Source of the DNA: an uncultured Mucilaginibacter sp.
Lineage (GTDB): Bacteria; Bacteroidota; Bacteroidia; Sphingobacteriales; Sphingobacteriaceae
NCBI GenBank assembly: GCA_903927645.1
Contig: CAIYNX010000178.1
Coordinates: 1 to 45,530 of the forward strand
DNA length: 45,530 nt
Reading direction: 5' to 3'
Below, one piece after another: positions 8,020-17,469 of this stretch. The position numbers were made by a program, and so were the translations under genes. The notes beneath the pieces are model-generated. The model was not told where the DNA came from and made no database searches. It was given only the letters and a program-made list of their open reading frames with translations. Positions within the stretch are counted from its first letter, which is position 1. Each line of letters begins with the position of its first letter.

Positions 8020-9234
8020 TCAATCATCCGTAGTATCGCCATTGCCTTTATAGGCACCTTTACGTACAATTGGCATTCCGGTTATTTTAAATAAATCATC
8101 AAGTTTTAATAAGCTACCATTTGAAAGATTGGTTAACAATACTATGGTTATATCATCCTTAATATCACGTAAAAAAATATGCCTGAAACCATGCCACCAA
8201 CCTGTATGATAAATTACTTTTTTGTTTCCATCTTCAAAAATTCTCCAACCATAGCCATAGCTAAAATGTCCATGCACCATAGGGTTGCGAGGCACATAGG
8301 CCGAATCCATTAAGGCATCGCTAAGTAAAACACCGGCTCGCAATGCTCTGTCAAATAAATACAAGTCCTCCACGGTGCTGTATACACCTTTATCGCCTAC
8401 AGGCCCATCTAAAAAATTCTGTACCACCGAATAGCGCCACTGACCACGGTCGTGCCCCACTACATCAACCGGGATTTTATTATAAGCAGCTTTTGAATAA
8501 ACATGGGTATTTTCCATGCCTGCTGGTTTAAAAATATTTTTCTCCATATAATCGGCATAAGGCATTCCGGTTGCCTTTTCAATAATTGAACCCAGCACCA
8601 TAAAGTTGGAGTTATTATACCTAAACCCTTTATTAGGGAACCTATATTCGGCTGGTTTGTACTTGGCAATGAGTGCCATTTCATCAACATTACTTAATCC
8701 TTTAGTTTCATTGCGATGTTCTTTTTTATACAATAAATCGGTAAAGTAAACATAGTTCATCATACCAGAACGATGGGTAAGCAGTAATCTGATAGTTACA
8801 CCTGAATAAGGAAAATCAGGAAAAAAATCTTTCACATCCTGGTCAAGGGTAAGCTTGCCCTTTTCAACCAATTGCAAAATGGCGGTAGCAGTCATTGTTT
8901 TGGTAACTGAAGCCAGTTCAAACTGCGAATTGATATTTAATTTTTTGCGATGCAAATAATCGGCCCAACCCAAGGCATTTTCATAAATTATTTTGCCATG
9001 TTTTTCAACTAGGACATTGCCGTTAAAGCGGTGTGTTTTTTGCAAATCCAACATAAAGGCATCAATTTTTTTATCTTCATTTTTAGTGTTGTAGTTTAAA
9101 AACGATTTAGGGTTATAAACTATTGATGTTGTTTTGTTGGGAAGAGAATTGCTTGGTTGATTTTTGCTATTGCAGCTTGTTAAAACAAAAAAGAAAACAA
9201 AATATATAATATTAGTTTTAAACAGTAAATTCAT
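8020..9234 (-). CDS. Serine hydrolase, class C beta-lactamase family, lipoprotein
   Basis: A 404-residue protein of the beta-lactamase/penicillin-binding-like serine hydrolase family. A lipobox VLTSC (Cys21) suggests a lipoprotein. Catalytic motifs are present: SVTK (Ser109 nucleophile, Lys112), YNN (Tyr206, the family's YxN) and HTG (343-345), replacing the KTG of true enzymes of this class. HTG is common in the esterase and peptidase branches of the family, so the substrate is more likely an ester or a peptide than a beta-lactam. Transcribed alone: recA, upstream, has its own terminator. Confidence 0.9.
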   Translation of the reverse strand: MNLLFKTNIIYFVFFFVLTSCNSKNQPSNSLPNKTTSIVYNPKSFLNYNTKNEDKKIDAFMLDLQKTHRFNGNVLVEKHGKIIYENALGWADYLHRKKLNINSQFELASVTKTMTATAILQLVEKGKLTLDQDVKDFFPDFPYSGVTIRLLLTHRSGMMNYVYFTDLLYKKEHRNETKGLSNVDEMALIAKYKPAEYRFPNKGFRYNNSNFMVLGSIIEKATGMPYADYMEKNIFKPAGMENTHVYSKAAYNKIPVDVVGHDRGQWRYSVVQNFLDGPVGDKGVYSTVEDLYLFDRALRAGVLLSDALMDSAYVPRNPMVHGHFSYGYGWRIFEDGNKKVIYHTGWWHGFRHIFLRDIKDDITIVLLTNLSNGSLLKLDDLFKITGMPIVRKGAYKGNGDTTDD

Positions 9235-9293
9235 AAAAAGAGTAACGATGTAGATTTTGTGAAAATATGAAAAATAACAGGAGGAGTTCTGAA

Positions 9294-9321
9294 TTGTTTA
9301 AAAATTCACCATTGTTTAAAA
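9294..9321. repeat. Tandem TTGTTTAAAA pair
   Basis: TTGTTTAAAA at 9294-9303 and again at 9312-9321, 18 bp apart, upstream of the serine hydrolase gene and downstream of recA. It may be a binding site for the serine hydrolase promoter, but A/T-rich chance repeats are common here. Confidence 0.3.
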
Positions 9322-9338
9322 CCGTTTTAAAATAAAGA

Positions 9339-9361
9339 AGCCTCGATAGAATACCGAGGCT
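9339..9361 (-). terminator. recA terminator
   Basis: AGCCTCG (9339-9345) pairs with CGAGGCT (9355-9361) across a 9-base loop. On the minus strand the stem is followed by a T-rich stretch (TTCTTTATTTT). It lies just after the recA stop codon. Confidence 0.8.
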
Positions 9362-9388
9362 AAATTTTTTTGATATAGAAAGATTGGC

Positions 9389-10396
9389 TTATGGTTCTAC
9401 CAAATGTTCACCTGTAACTTCTTCTTTAATTTTTGCTTCCAGTTCGTCCATTAACTCAGGATTATCCAATATCAATTGCTTAACAGCATCTCTGCCTTGA
9501 CCAAGCCTGGTTTGACCATAGCTAAACCATGATCCTGATTTTTTAATGATATTGTGTTCAACACCAAGGTCAATAATTTCGCCTGCTTTTGAAATACCTT
9601 CACCAAACATGATGTCGAATTCAGCAACTCGGAATGGAGGAGCAACCTTATTTTTTACTATCTTCACTTTTACGCGGTTACCAGACACCTCGTCTGTATC
9701 CTTTATTTGTGATATACGGCGTACATCCAAACGTACCGAAGCATAAAACTTCAACGCGTTACCGCCAGTGGTAGTTTCAGGATTCCCAAACATAACGCCA
9801 ATTTTTTCGCGCAGTTGGTTAATAAATATGCAGCAACATCCGGTTTTACTTATGGTACCTGTAAGCTTACGCAAGGCTTGCGACATTAAACGTGCTTGCA
9901 AACCCATTTTCGAATCGCCCATTTCGCCTTCAATTTCGGCTTTTGGCACTAAGGCGGCAACAGAGTCAATCACCAAAATATCAATTGCACCTGAGCGTAT
10001 TAAATTATCGGCAATTTCAAGGGCTTGTTCGCCATTGTCGGGTTGAGATATAAGCAAGTTTTCTACATCAACGCCTAATTTTTTAGCATAAAAACGGTCA
10101 AAAGCATGTTCTGCATCAATAAAGGCAGCAATACCACCCATTTTTTGCGATTGTGCAATTGCATGTATTGCCAAGGTGGTTTTACCTGATGATTCCGGAC
10201 CATAAATTTCAATTACTCTACCTTTTGGCAAACCACCTACCCCTAAAGCAATATCCAACCCAATTGAACCGGTTGAAATTACTTCAGTGGCCTCAATTGC
10301 TTGGTCGCCTAACTTCATAATGGTACCCTTACCGTATGATTTTTCCAGCTTATCCAAGGTAAGCTGCAATGCTTTTAATTTATCAGTGTTGCTCAT
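9389..10396 (-). CDS. recA: Recombinase A
   Basis: RecA forms ATP-bound filaments on single-stranded DNA, drives strand exchange and triggers LexA-type cleavage where LexA exists. Seen: Walker A GPESSGKT at residues 66-73, the catalytic segment EHAFD, Walker [11 protein letters not shown], the DNA-binding loop region [25 protein letters not shown] (abridged in function, not quoted for proof), the [17 protein letters not shown] loop and [19 protein letters not shown]. The length, 335 residues, is slightly short because the acidic C-terminal tail is brief. A -7 element lies 18 bases before the start codon. No palindromic LexA-type box was recognised. Confidence 0.99.
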   Translation of the reverse strand: MSNTDKLKALQLTLDKLEKSYGKGTIMKLGDQAIEATEVISTGSIGLDIALGVGGLPKGRVIEIYGPESSGKTTLAIHAIAQSQKMGGIAAFIDAEHAFDRFYAKKLGVDVENLLISQPDNGEQALEIADNLIRSGAIDILVIDSVAALVPKAEIEGEMGDSKMGLQARLMSQALRKLTGTISKTGCCCIFINQLREKIGVMFGNPETTTGGNALKFYASVRLDVRRISQIKDTDEVSGNRVKVKIVKNKVAPPFRVAEFDIMFGEGISKAGEIIDLGVEHNIIKKSGSWFSYGQTRLGQGRDAVKQLILDNPELMDELEAKIKEEVTGEHLVEP

Positions 10397-10413
10397 ATTA
10401 TAAATTGATTATA

Positions 10414-10421
10414 CAAATATA
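10414..10421 (-). promoter_or_regulatory. recA -7 promoter element
   Basis: On the minus strand TATATTTG matches TAnnTTTG, 17 bases ahead of the recA start codon. The transcript would begin near 10410 and have a leader of roughly 13 bases. No good -33 TTG was found at the usual spacing. Confidence 0.55.
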
Positions 10422-10509
10422 AAATTAATAAATTAAAAATGCTAATAATATTAGTAAATTATTTAATAAACTACTAAAATAAATAAAAGGCAATTTTTTA
10501 AACGCAGGT

Positions 10510-11073
10510 TTATCCTTTTACGCGTTCTACGTAAGCACCTGTTTCAGTATCAACCTTAACTTTGTCGCCTATGTTAATAAATAATGGGACTTTAATTTCG
10601 GCACCTGTTTCAACGGTAGCGTTTTTCATAGCACCGGTAGAGGTATCACCTTTTACCGCTGGTTCAGTATATGTAATTTCTAATTCGGCCGAGCCGGGTA
10701 TTGAGCCCATAATAGGCTCTTCGCTCTCGAAAGCAACAATTACATTCATACCCTCTTTCAGGAATTTTACTGCAGGGCCAAATAATGATTTAGGTATATT
10801 GTGTTGGTCGTAGGTACTGTTATCCATTATTACTAAAGCGTCGCCATCTTCATATAAAAATTGATAATCATTGGTTTCAACCCTGGCAATGGTAACATCT
10901 TCATCGGTACGAAAACGGTATTCAACTAATTTACCACTTTTTACATTGCGCATGCGAGCCTGATAAAAGGCGCGAAGGTTACCTGGTGTACGGTGCAAAA
11001 ATTCTTCTACCTGTAATAATTCACCATTAAAACGAAGAATATTGCCATTTTTTATTTCAGAAGCTTTAGCCAT
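10510..11073 (-). CDS. efp: Translation elongation factor P
   Basis: EF-P binds the ribosome near the peptidyl site and relieves stalling at polyproline runs. I chose the ATG at 11073 (MAKASEIKNGN), giving 187 residues, the family length. The ATG 54 bases upstream would add a tail unknown in EF-P and would lie ahead of the predicted transcription start. The three-barrel order is visible: the KOW-like N-terminal domain, the VIVAFESEEPI middle domain and the C-terminal domain ending GAYVERVKG with the conserved GDKVKVDTETG. At the tip of the first-domain loop, where Escherichia coli has modified Lys and Pseudomonas has Arg, this protein has Asn32 in TPGNLRAF. Confidence 0.98.
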   Translation of the reverse strand: MAKASEIKNGNILRFNGELLQVEEFLHRTPGNLRAFYQARMRNVKSGKLVEYRFRTDEDVTIARVETNDYQFLYEDGDALVIMDNSTYDQHNIPKSLFGPAVKFLKEGMNVIVAFESEEPIMGSIPGSAELEITYTEPAVKGDTSTGAMKNATVETGAEIKVPLFINIGDKVKVDTETGAYVERVKG

Positions 11074-11090
11074 ATATTTTAATTGATGGG

Positions 11091-11121
11091 CAAAATTAAT
11101 TACTTGGGTGCAAACAAACAA
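11091..11121 (-). promoter_or_regulatory. efp promoter
   Basis: On the minus strand TTG (11121-11119), a 20-base spacer and TAATTTTG (11098-11091) match the Bacteroidota consensus. The start of transcription near 11087 supports the efp start codon at 11073. Confidence 0.65.
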
Positions 11122-11183
11122 GGGCAATAAAATTGTTTAATCTCTTATATTCATTATTTTTAATTGCCTTAAAACTTGCATAT

Positions 11184-11666
11184 TTAATTTGCCATTTCGG
11201 CTTCAATGGCTCTTAAAAATTCATTAACATGTTTGGTGCCTATGATGTAAATTAACCCGGTGCGGTCTGTTAAATATATTGCATCATTACCAGCGGTAAA
11301 AAAACGAATAGCTCCCTTTGAATGTAAATTGTAAACCGGATTATTAAATAAATATCGGCTATAAGCGTTCTTTTCAATTTTAGTGATGCTATTTAAGTCT
11401 ATTTTTACCAATCTGGTTGTCCATAAGCCATCTAACAAAATACTTTTATTTTGAACCCTCGTCCTGAAATGAAGTAAAAACCCTAAAATTATAGATATAA
11501 TTATAATCCCAAAACCAACAACAATTAACAAATCACCATTTTTTTCGCGCTCATCAGTAAAGAAATAAGCTGCAAAACAAAACATGGCTAAAACCAAGCG
11601 TATGGTAAGCGGAATAAATTCTCTACCCAAGTATTGTTTTTCTATAAAAATAGGTTTTTGTTCCAT
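11184..11666 (-). CDS. Small membrane protein with PH-like C-terminal part
   Basis: A 160-residue protein with two hydrophobic segments at about residues 20-36 and 46-65, so it should span the inner membrane as a hairpin. The remaining part (about 70-158) consists of short beta-like strands and one C-terminal helix (NEFLRAIEAEMAN), the pattern of PH-like membrane-protein domains. I did not recognise a named family. It lies between tilS and efp on the same strand, with a 63-bp gap from tilS. Function unknown. Confidence 0.75.
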   Translation of the reverse strand: MEQKPIFIEKQYLGREFIPLTIRLVLAMFCFAAYFFTDEREKNGDLLIVVGFGIIIISIILGFLLHFRTRVQNKSILLDGLWTTRLVKIDLNSITKIEKNAYSRYLFNNPVYNLHSKGAIRFFTAGNDAIYLTDRTGLIYIIGTKHVNEFLRAIEAEMAN

Positions 11667-11728
11667 GTTGTTATATGGGTATTAGGAGTTAATAAAAAAG
11701 TGAATGAGTAATTAGTTATTAAAACTAC

Positions 11729-13063
11729 TCAAAATTTCATAAATTCAAATATCGATACTTTTTTGGTTTTATCAGTTACTTTATACCGATCATCAAGCCG
11801 ATAGCCAACTATCCAAATTATTTCATTATTTGCGTTAACCAGCAGCGGGATTCGGCTTTTTTTATTTTGATCAATTTTTTGATTTATAAAAAAATCGCTC
11901 AATTTTTTTCGCTCTTTCATCCCCAAGGGATGAAAAAAATCACCCCGCTGCCAAGTCCGTAAAGTTAAAGGATAAATGAGCTTTTCGGAATCAATAGAAA
12001 CCGACAATGGATTGTTTTTTACAATTAGCGGACTATCCTCGCGAATAATACCAATTTTATAATTACCGTAACTTATGGTATGATCATTTTGGTTTATTTT
12101 TTGGCTTAAGATTCCTGCCTGATCTTTTTTAATTATGATAAGGGATTCCCTGTCTGTTATTAATTGATAACCAGCCGATTCAAATATTTTTCCAGGATGC
12201 TTACTTAATGAAGAAATAAGGTTGTTTACCGTGGTTTGGTTAAATCCATATTCTTTCAACAAATTATACAGCAACAAGGGCAAAGGCTCCAGTATTTTAA
12301 CCTTTGAAATTGGTATTTTAACAGTATCTTCAAATTGGGTAAACAATTCTTTTTTTAATGCCTCAACAGTATTGTTTAATAAAAGTTCCAGGTTTTTAAA
12401 ATGCTTTAAATTGTCTTCAAAGGTTTGTTCAATTTGTGGGTTCAACTCCTTCAGTTTTGGAACAATTTCGAGCCTGATTTTATTCCTGGCATATTTAGTA
12501 GATGAATTGGAACTATCCTCTACAAAAGCAAGTCTATTACTATCAATAAGTTGTTTTATTTCATCCCTCGTTAAAAATAATAACGGGCGTATCAAATTAC
12601 CGTTTTTAGGTAATATCCCATGCATGCCCGCAATACCTGTACCTCTAATCAGGTTTAACAATATAGTTTCAATTGCATCGTTTTGATGGTGCGCCAGGGC
12701 AATGGCCGAGTAGTTATGTTGTACCCTTGTTTCCTCAAACCATTGATACCTCAAGTTACGGGCTGCCATTTGGGTTGATATTTTTTGTTGGGATGCAAAT
12801 AAAAGCGTATCGAACTTTTTTATATAAATAGGAACCTCCATTTTATGAGCCAATTCCTCACAAAAGAGCTGGTCATTTATTGATTCTTGGGCACGTAGTT
12901 GAAAGTTACAATGAGCTAAACCAAAATTAAATCCAGCCGCTTTAAATAAATGCACCAGTAATACAGAATCCATACCCCCGCTAAGTGCTAACAAAATAGC
13001 ATCCTGTGGTTTAAAGAGGTTATTTTCATCAATAAAATTGCTAAATTCTTTAACTGGAAGCAT
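11729..13063 (-). CDS. tilS: tRNA(Ile)-lysidine synthase
   Basis: TilS converts the wobble cytidine of the AUA-reading isoleucine tRNA to lysidine, using ATP and lysine. The PP-loop SGGMDS lies at residues 28-33, followed by the AHCNFQLR and HHQNDAIETILLNLIRGTG segments of the catalytic domain and the C-terminal domain with WQRGDFFHPLGM. The start at 13063 (MLPVKEF, 444 residues) is preferred. An upstream ATG at 13135 would add 24 residues (MVSTYLF onward) that do not resemble the family and would overlap the divergent gene's start and promoter; a Met immediately upstream, at 13066, is equally possible. Essential in most bacteria. Confidence 0.96.
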   Translation of the reverse strand: MLPVKEFSNFIDENNLFKPQDAILLALSGGMDSVLLVHLFKAAGFNFGLAHCNFQLRAQESINDQLFCEELAHKMEVPIYIKKFDTLLFASQQKISTQMAARNLRYQWFEETRVQHNYSAIALAHHQNDAIETILLNLIRGTGIAGMHGILPKNGNLIRPLLFLTRDEIKQLIDSNRLAFVEDSSNSSTKYARNKIRLEIVPKLKELNPQIEQTFEDNLKHFKNLELLLNNTVEALKKELFTQFEDTVKIPISKVKILEPLPLLLYNLLKEYGFNQTTVNNLISSLSKHPGKIFESAGYQLITDRESLIIIKKDQAGILSQKINQNDHTISYGNYKIGIIREDSPLIVKNNPLSVSIDSEKLIYPLTLRTWQRGDFFHPLGMKERKKLSDFFINQKIDQNKKSRIPLLVNANNEIIWIVGYRLDDRYKVTDKTKKVSIFEFMKF

Positions 13064-13099
13064 CATCAAAAATATTAATTTAAAACCCCAACAAAAAAC

Positions 13100-13107
13100 T
13101 AATTTTG
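13100..13107 (+). promoter_or_regulatory. -7 element of the OstA-like gene
   Basis: TAATTTTG, followed by C, is a full match to TAnnTTTG and ends five bases before the GTG at 13113. Transcription would start at or next to that GTG, giving a leaderless or almost leaderless mRNA and arguing against the upstream ATG at 13038. Confidence 0.55.
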
Positions 13108-13112
13108 CATCC

Positions 13113-15512
13113 GTGAATAAATATGTGCTTACCATCCTTTTATTGCTTGCAGCTTTTGGGGCTATTAGTCAGAAAAAGTCGTATGTTAACTTAATAAAGT
13201 CAAAAAACAGTACGGGAATCAAACTAAATGGCAAGGATGTGATAAAGGTATATGAAGGAACTTTTCAACAGGATTTTTCAACCCTTAGTGCCGACAGTGC
13301 ATATTTTTACCCGGTTGATAACGCATTTGATGCCTTTGGCCATGTTTTAATAACCCAAGGTGATACTTTACATATTTATTCGGATAAATTACGATATGAG
13401 GGTAATACCAAAACAGCAACCCTGACTGATAACGTTAAGATGGTTGATAAAGATGCCACCTTAACAACCAATCATTTAACTTATAACACTGCTTCCAGGA
13501 TAGGTACCTACACCAATGGAGGGAAATTGGTTAATAAAGAAAATACTTTAGTAAGCAAAAATGGGTATTACTTTGCTTATTCGCGCGATTCGTATTTTAG
13601 GTACAATGTTTCACTTACCTCGCCCGATGCCTTGGTAAAAACAGATACGATGCGTTATAATACCGGCACTCGCATTTGTTACTTTTATGGCCCAACTCAT
13701 ATTTATGGCACCAAGGGTGAAAAGGATAGGGATACCCTTTATACAGAAAATGGATATTATAATACTGTTATTGAACAAGCAGCCTTTGGTAAAAATAATC
13801 TTTACAAAACAGGTACAAAATCATTAAAGGGCGATAGTTTGTTTTATGATAAGCTAAAAGGATATGGCCGTGCTGTGAAACGGGTTACTTTTAATGACAA
13901 GGAACAAAAAGTAACCATAAAAGGGGAGTTGGGCACTTATTTTAAAGAGGAAGAACATACTATTGTAACACAAGACCCATTTATCATTTTGGTAACTGAG
14001 CAAAAAGATAGTACTAAAACAGATTCAATGCTTAAGCGCGATACCCTAAAGCATTTGGTTAAGGATAGGCAGTTGAAGGATAGTACATTAGCAAGCTTTG
14101 ATAAAAAAATTATGGGAGATACCAGCATTTATCAAAAACAATTAACAGCCCCGTTGCATACTATACCAATAAAATCAAATTTATTAGGCGATACATTGAA
14201 GTTTAAACAAGATTCGACTATTAGAAAAGATAGTAGTCAAAAATTGGAAATTAACAAACAGATTAATAATGACCCAAAGGCAAAGCCGGCTTTAAAAAGA
14301 AAAGGGATCAAAAAGGCTAAAAAGGCAAAGGATAAGAAGGAAGCTACTAACTTCATTGAAAAATCGGTCTTAAAAGATACCAGTAAAGTAAAAACTGATT
14401 CAATTTATTTATCGGCGGATACCATAGAAACCCGGATTTTGGCTTATAAAGACTATAAAGTTTATTTGGAGAAACAACGCATTGCTCATTTAATTGATAC
14501 CGCCACCAAGCCAAAAAAAATAAAGAAGAAGGAAATAAAAGATACGGGATTTTTAACAGCTACCTATGTTATAAATATACAAACCGATACTTCGTTTTTG
14601 CATCAGGACTATTTTGGTAAGCCTAAACTTAAGCCTGTAAAGAAAAAGCAAGCTCAGTTACCTAGCAAAAAGCAACTGGCGCTTGATAGCATAAAGCATA
14701 AGTTAGAAGCAGACTCCATCGCATTTATCAAATTAAATGAACCAAAAGATACTGCACGTATCAGAATGGTTATTATGCATCACCATGCAAAACTATATAA
14801 ATCAGATTTACAGGCTAAGTCCGATTCAATGTTTTATAGTACCCGCGATTCAACAATACGTTGTTTTGTAAATCCTATTATGTGGGCAGAAGGTTCTCAA
14901 CTAACAGGCGATACCATAAATTTACTTATGAAGCATAAAAAACTTGATAAGCTATTGATGTTCCCTAATGGCTTTATTGTTAATATTGAAAAAGCTGATT
15001 CACTCAATTTTAATCAGGTTTCGGGTAAAAAGATACTTGGTTATTTTAAGGATGATAAACTCAATAAGGTATTTATTGAAGGCAATGCCGAAAGTATTTA
15101 TTTTAACCGTGATAGTGGTAAAACTACTATAAACGGAATGCAACGTTCTTTAAGCACCAGGATTAGTGTTAGTTTTAAAGATAATAAGGCATCAAGGTTG
15201 ATATTTTTAACCAAGCCCGAAAACAAATATTCGCCACTTGCCAAAATTAAGGAAGACGATAAAATATTAAAGGGCTTTATTTGGAAACCAAAAGAAAGAC
15301 CAATATCCAAAGAGTCGGTTTTACCATCCTACGGTAATAAAAAGGTAAAAGTAGCAGAAAAGTCTCCACTGCCAACAAAAAAAGGAACCAAAGCTCCTTC
15401 TATAAAAACTGAAACCAATTTACCCAAAGTTGACAGTATTGCTAAGCTTGATACCGCAAAAAAAGAGGATATTAGGAAGGCTAAGCCTTTAAAGGTTATT
15501 GTTGTTTACTAA
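13113..15512 (+). CDS. OstA/LptA-like outer-membrane biogenesis protein
   Basis: A large exported protein (799 residues from the GTG at 13113) with a signal peptide (NKYVLTILLLLAAFGAIS). The N-terminal 250 residues repeat strand units such as DTLHIYSDKLRYEGNTKTA and TLTTNHLTYNTASR, the pattern of OstA/LptA beta-jellyroll proteins that carry lipopolysaccharide across the periplasm. A similar unit returns at about residues 545-700. Between them lies a Lys/Asp/Thr-rich, probably disordered segment. An in-frame ATG at 13038 lies inside the tilS start region and ahead of the predicted promoter, so GTG is preferred. Lipid A genes elsewhere in the window make a role in lipopolysaccharide transport plausible. 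Confidence 0.85.
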   Translation: MNKYVLTILLLLAAFGAISQKKSYVNLIKSKNSTGIKLNGKDVIKVYEGTFQQDFSTLSADSAYFYPVDNAFDAFGHVLITQGDTLHIYSDKLRYEGNTKTATLTDNVKMVDKDATLTTNHLTYNTASRIGTYTNGGKLVNKENTLVSKNGYYFAYSRDSYFRYNVSLTSPDALVKTDTMRYNTGTRICYFYGPTHIYGTKGEKDRDTLYTENGYYNTVIEQAAFGKNNLYKTGTKSLKGDSLFYDKLKGYGRAVKRVTFNDKEQKVTIKGELGTYFKEEEHTIVTQDPFIILVTEQKDSTKTDSMLKRDTLKHLVKDRQLKDSTLASFDKKIMGDTSIYQKQLTAPLHTIPIKSNLLGDTLKFKQDSTIRKDSSQKLEINKQINNDPKAKPALKRKGIKKAKKAKDKKEATNFIEKSVLKDTSKVKTDSIYLSADTIETRILAYKDYKVYLEKQRIAHLIDTATKPKKIKKKEIKDTGFLTATYVINIQTDTSFLHQDYFGKPKLKPVKKKQAQLPSKKQLALDSIKHKLEADSIAFIKLNEPKDTARIRMVIMHHHAKLYKSDLQAKSDSMFYSTRDSTIRCFVNPIMWAEGSQLTGDTINLLMKHKKLDKLLMFPNGFIVNIEKADSLNFNQVSGKKILGYFKDDKLNKVFIEGNAESIYFNRDSGKTTINGMQRSLSTRISVSFKDNKASRLIFLTKPENKYSPLAKIKEDDKILKGFIWKPKERPISKESVLPSYGNKKVKVAEKSPLPTKKGTKAPSIKTETNLPKVDSIAKLDTAKKEDIRKAKPLKVIVVY

Positions 15513-15519
15513 ATACTTT

Positions 15520-17406
15520 TCAATTTCCCTTTTTTCTAGCATCGGCACGGTGTTGAAGTTCAGAAACTGGCATAGTAATCATACGGCCAATTGGTTGTTT
15601 CCCTTTATAAGTTATCACTCTTAATTGAGTAGCATCCTTGGGAACCACCAATGCTTCGGTATATTTGGGGTAAAACCTATCCGGGTAAGAATTGTCGAAA
15701 CTGTAGTAAATATCTAAACCACTTACCTCAGTGCTAAATTCAACTTCCAGTTTATTATCTGCGTTTACCTTGGCTTCAAAACTAGGATCGTAAACGCCAG
15801 GTCCGTATTTAATTTCGGCTTCATTAAGTCTTTCAAAGTGTTTTTCTACTTTAGGAAAAAATGTTTTCCAGCTTTTCTTTTCCTTTGCGCTCCATACATC
15901 TTCCGCTATAGCCATAGCCCTGGGCCATGTCATATATTCAACCTGCCTGAAATTGTAAACTTGTTCAGTCCATAAATTTGCTTGCCCGCCTAAAATTAAT
16001 TTTGCATCAACACTATCAGGAACAGGATCAAACTGATAGGATTTATTTAACCTCAATGATGCATAAACATGAGGTTCGGTAATTCTGTCGCTCTGCATAT
16101 AATCAAGGTAAGCAAATGTAGTTGGGCTCATCACTACTTGATGGCCAAGCTTTGCTGCAATGATACCACCCTTTATGCCTCTCCAACTCATTACAGCTGC
16201 ATTGGGTCCTAAGCCTCCTTCAATAATCTCATCCCAACCCATAAATTTTTTACCTTTTGATTCCACAATAGTTTCCAGCCGCTTTTCAAAATAACTTTGT
16301 ACCTCTTCATAGTTTTTTAGGTTTTCCTTTTTCATGAGTGCAGTAACAGAGTCGCTTTTAGCCCAATATTCTTTTGTACATTCATCACCACCTAAATGGA
16401 TGTATCCAAATGGAAATAATTGTGCTACTTCTGTTAAAACCTTATCTAAAAATGCGTATGTTTTTTCGCTCGAAGGGTTTAATGTGTTGTCGACTGATAA
16501 GCGCTCGCCCGAATGCACTTGATAAGTATTGGCTGCTGCGGTAACCGATAATTCTGGGTATGCTACTATAGCAGCAAGGCTATGCCCCGGAACATCAATC
16601 TCAGGCATAATATTTATAAACCTTTCTGAGGCATATTTAACCAATTCCCTAATTTCATCCTGTGTATAAAATCCACCATAGGTTCTTGGTTCATCAGGGG
16701 TTGGGGCAGAGAAATTACCAAACTGGCCAATTTTCTTTACATTATATGCGCCAACGGTAGTTAATCTTGGCAAGCTCTTTATTTCAATGCGCCAGCCCTC
16801 ATCATCAGTAAGGTGCATATGCAGGATGTTGAATTTATAAGCTGCCATTTGGTCAATATAATCCTTCACTTCATCCTTGGTGAAAAAATGTCTGCTTACA
16901 TCCAGCATCAAACCTCTCCATCCAAAACGCGGATAGTCAATTATATCAACACAAGGAGCTACCCAATTAATATGTTTCACAATCGTTTTGCTTTCAATTT
17001 CTTTAGGCAATAATTGAATGAATGTTTGCGCTCCGTAAAACAAACCTGCAGCAGAATTTGCTTTTATTGCAACTCCATTTTTTGTAACATATAGGTGATA
17101 CCCTTCATACCCTAAAGTTTCGTCGGCCTTTTTTAAAAAGATAAGCTTTATGGTTGCTACCGAGTTTGAACTAATTTTGACTTTTGAACCTGAAGCAACT
17201 TCTAATTTATTTTTTAAAAACCTGCTTACTTCATCAGCACCCTTTTTATTACTTGCAGAAATTGATATTTGTTTTGGTAATATAAATTGCCCTTTCTTTA
17301 CTACCGTTTTAACGGGCTCAGGTATAATAGAAAGCGTTTTATTGGTTTGGGCAAAAGTTGATATAGCATTATAGCAACAAAAAATTAACAATAAGTACTT
17401 TTTCAT
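15520..17406 (-). CDS. Beta-N-acetylhexosaminidase, GH20 family
   Basis: An exported glycoside hydrolase that removes terminal N-acetylglucosamine or N-acetylgalactosamine. The start at 17406 (MKKYLLLIFCCYNAISTFAQ) gives a clean signal peptide; the ATG at 17418 would add four residues. An N-terminal GH20b-like domain is followed by the catalytic barrel with HMHLTDDEGWRIEIKSLPRL and the catalytic pair HLGGDE (Asp341-Glu342), the substrate-assisted mechanism of GH20. The length, about 628 residues, fits Bacteroidota GH20 enzymes. It lies 52 bases after anmK on the same strand; pairing with AnmK suggests peptidoglycan or chitin-derived amino-sugar recovery. Confidence 0.96.
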   Translation of the reverse strand: MKKYLLLIFCCYNAISTFAQTNKTLSIIPEPVKTVVKKGQFILPKQISISASNKKGADEVSRFLKNKLEVASGSKVKISSNSVATIKLIFLKKADETLGYEGYHLYVTKNGVAIKANSAAGLFYGAQTFIQLLPKEIESKTIVKHINWVAPCVDIIDYPRFGWRGLMLDVSRHFFTKDEVKDYIDQMAAYKFNILHMHLTDDEGWRIEIKSLPRLTTVGAYNVKKIGQFGNFSAPTPDEPRTYGGFYTQDEIRELVKYASERFINIMPEIDVPGHSLAAIVAYPELSVTAAANTYQVHSGERLSVDNTLNPSSEKTYAFLDKVLTEVAQLFPFGYIHLGGDECTKEYWAKSDSVTALMKKENLKNYEEVQSYFEKRLETIVESKGKKFMGWDEIIEGGLGPNAAVMSWRGIKGGIIAAKLGHQVVMSPTTFAYLDYMQSDRITEPHVYASLRLNKSYQFDPVPDSVDAKLILGGQANLWTEQVYNFRQVEYMTWPRAMAIAEDVWSAKEKKSWKTFFPKVEKHFERLNEAEIKYGPGVYDPSFEAKVNADNKLEVEFSTEVSGLDIYYSFDNSYPDRFYPKYTEALVVPKDATQLRVITYKGKQPIGRMITMPVSELQHRADARKKGN

Positions 17407-17469
17407 AATCTTGTTCAAAATATGGCTAAATATAAGGGAATGTAAATGCTGTTTACAAATAACTACTTA

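Noticed and set aside
8020..9234. True beta-lactamase conferring resistance
   Set aside because: The HTG motif and lipoprotein signal fit the esterase/peptidase branch of the family better than a resistance enzyme.
11074..11127. Longer N-terminus for EF-P from the ATG at 11127
   Set aside because: It lies upstream of the predicted transcription start and adds residues not seen in EF-P.
12222..12686. 154-codon open frame opposite tilS
   Set aside because: Inside tilS, with no promoter or domain of its own.
13067..13135. Longer N-terminus for TilS from the ATG at 13135
   Set aside because: The extra residues do not resemble TilS and overlap the divergent promoter.
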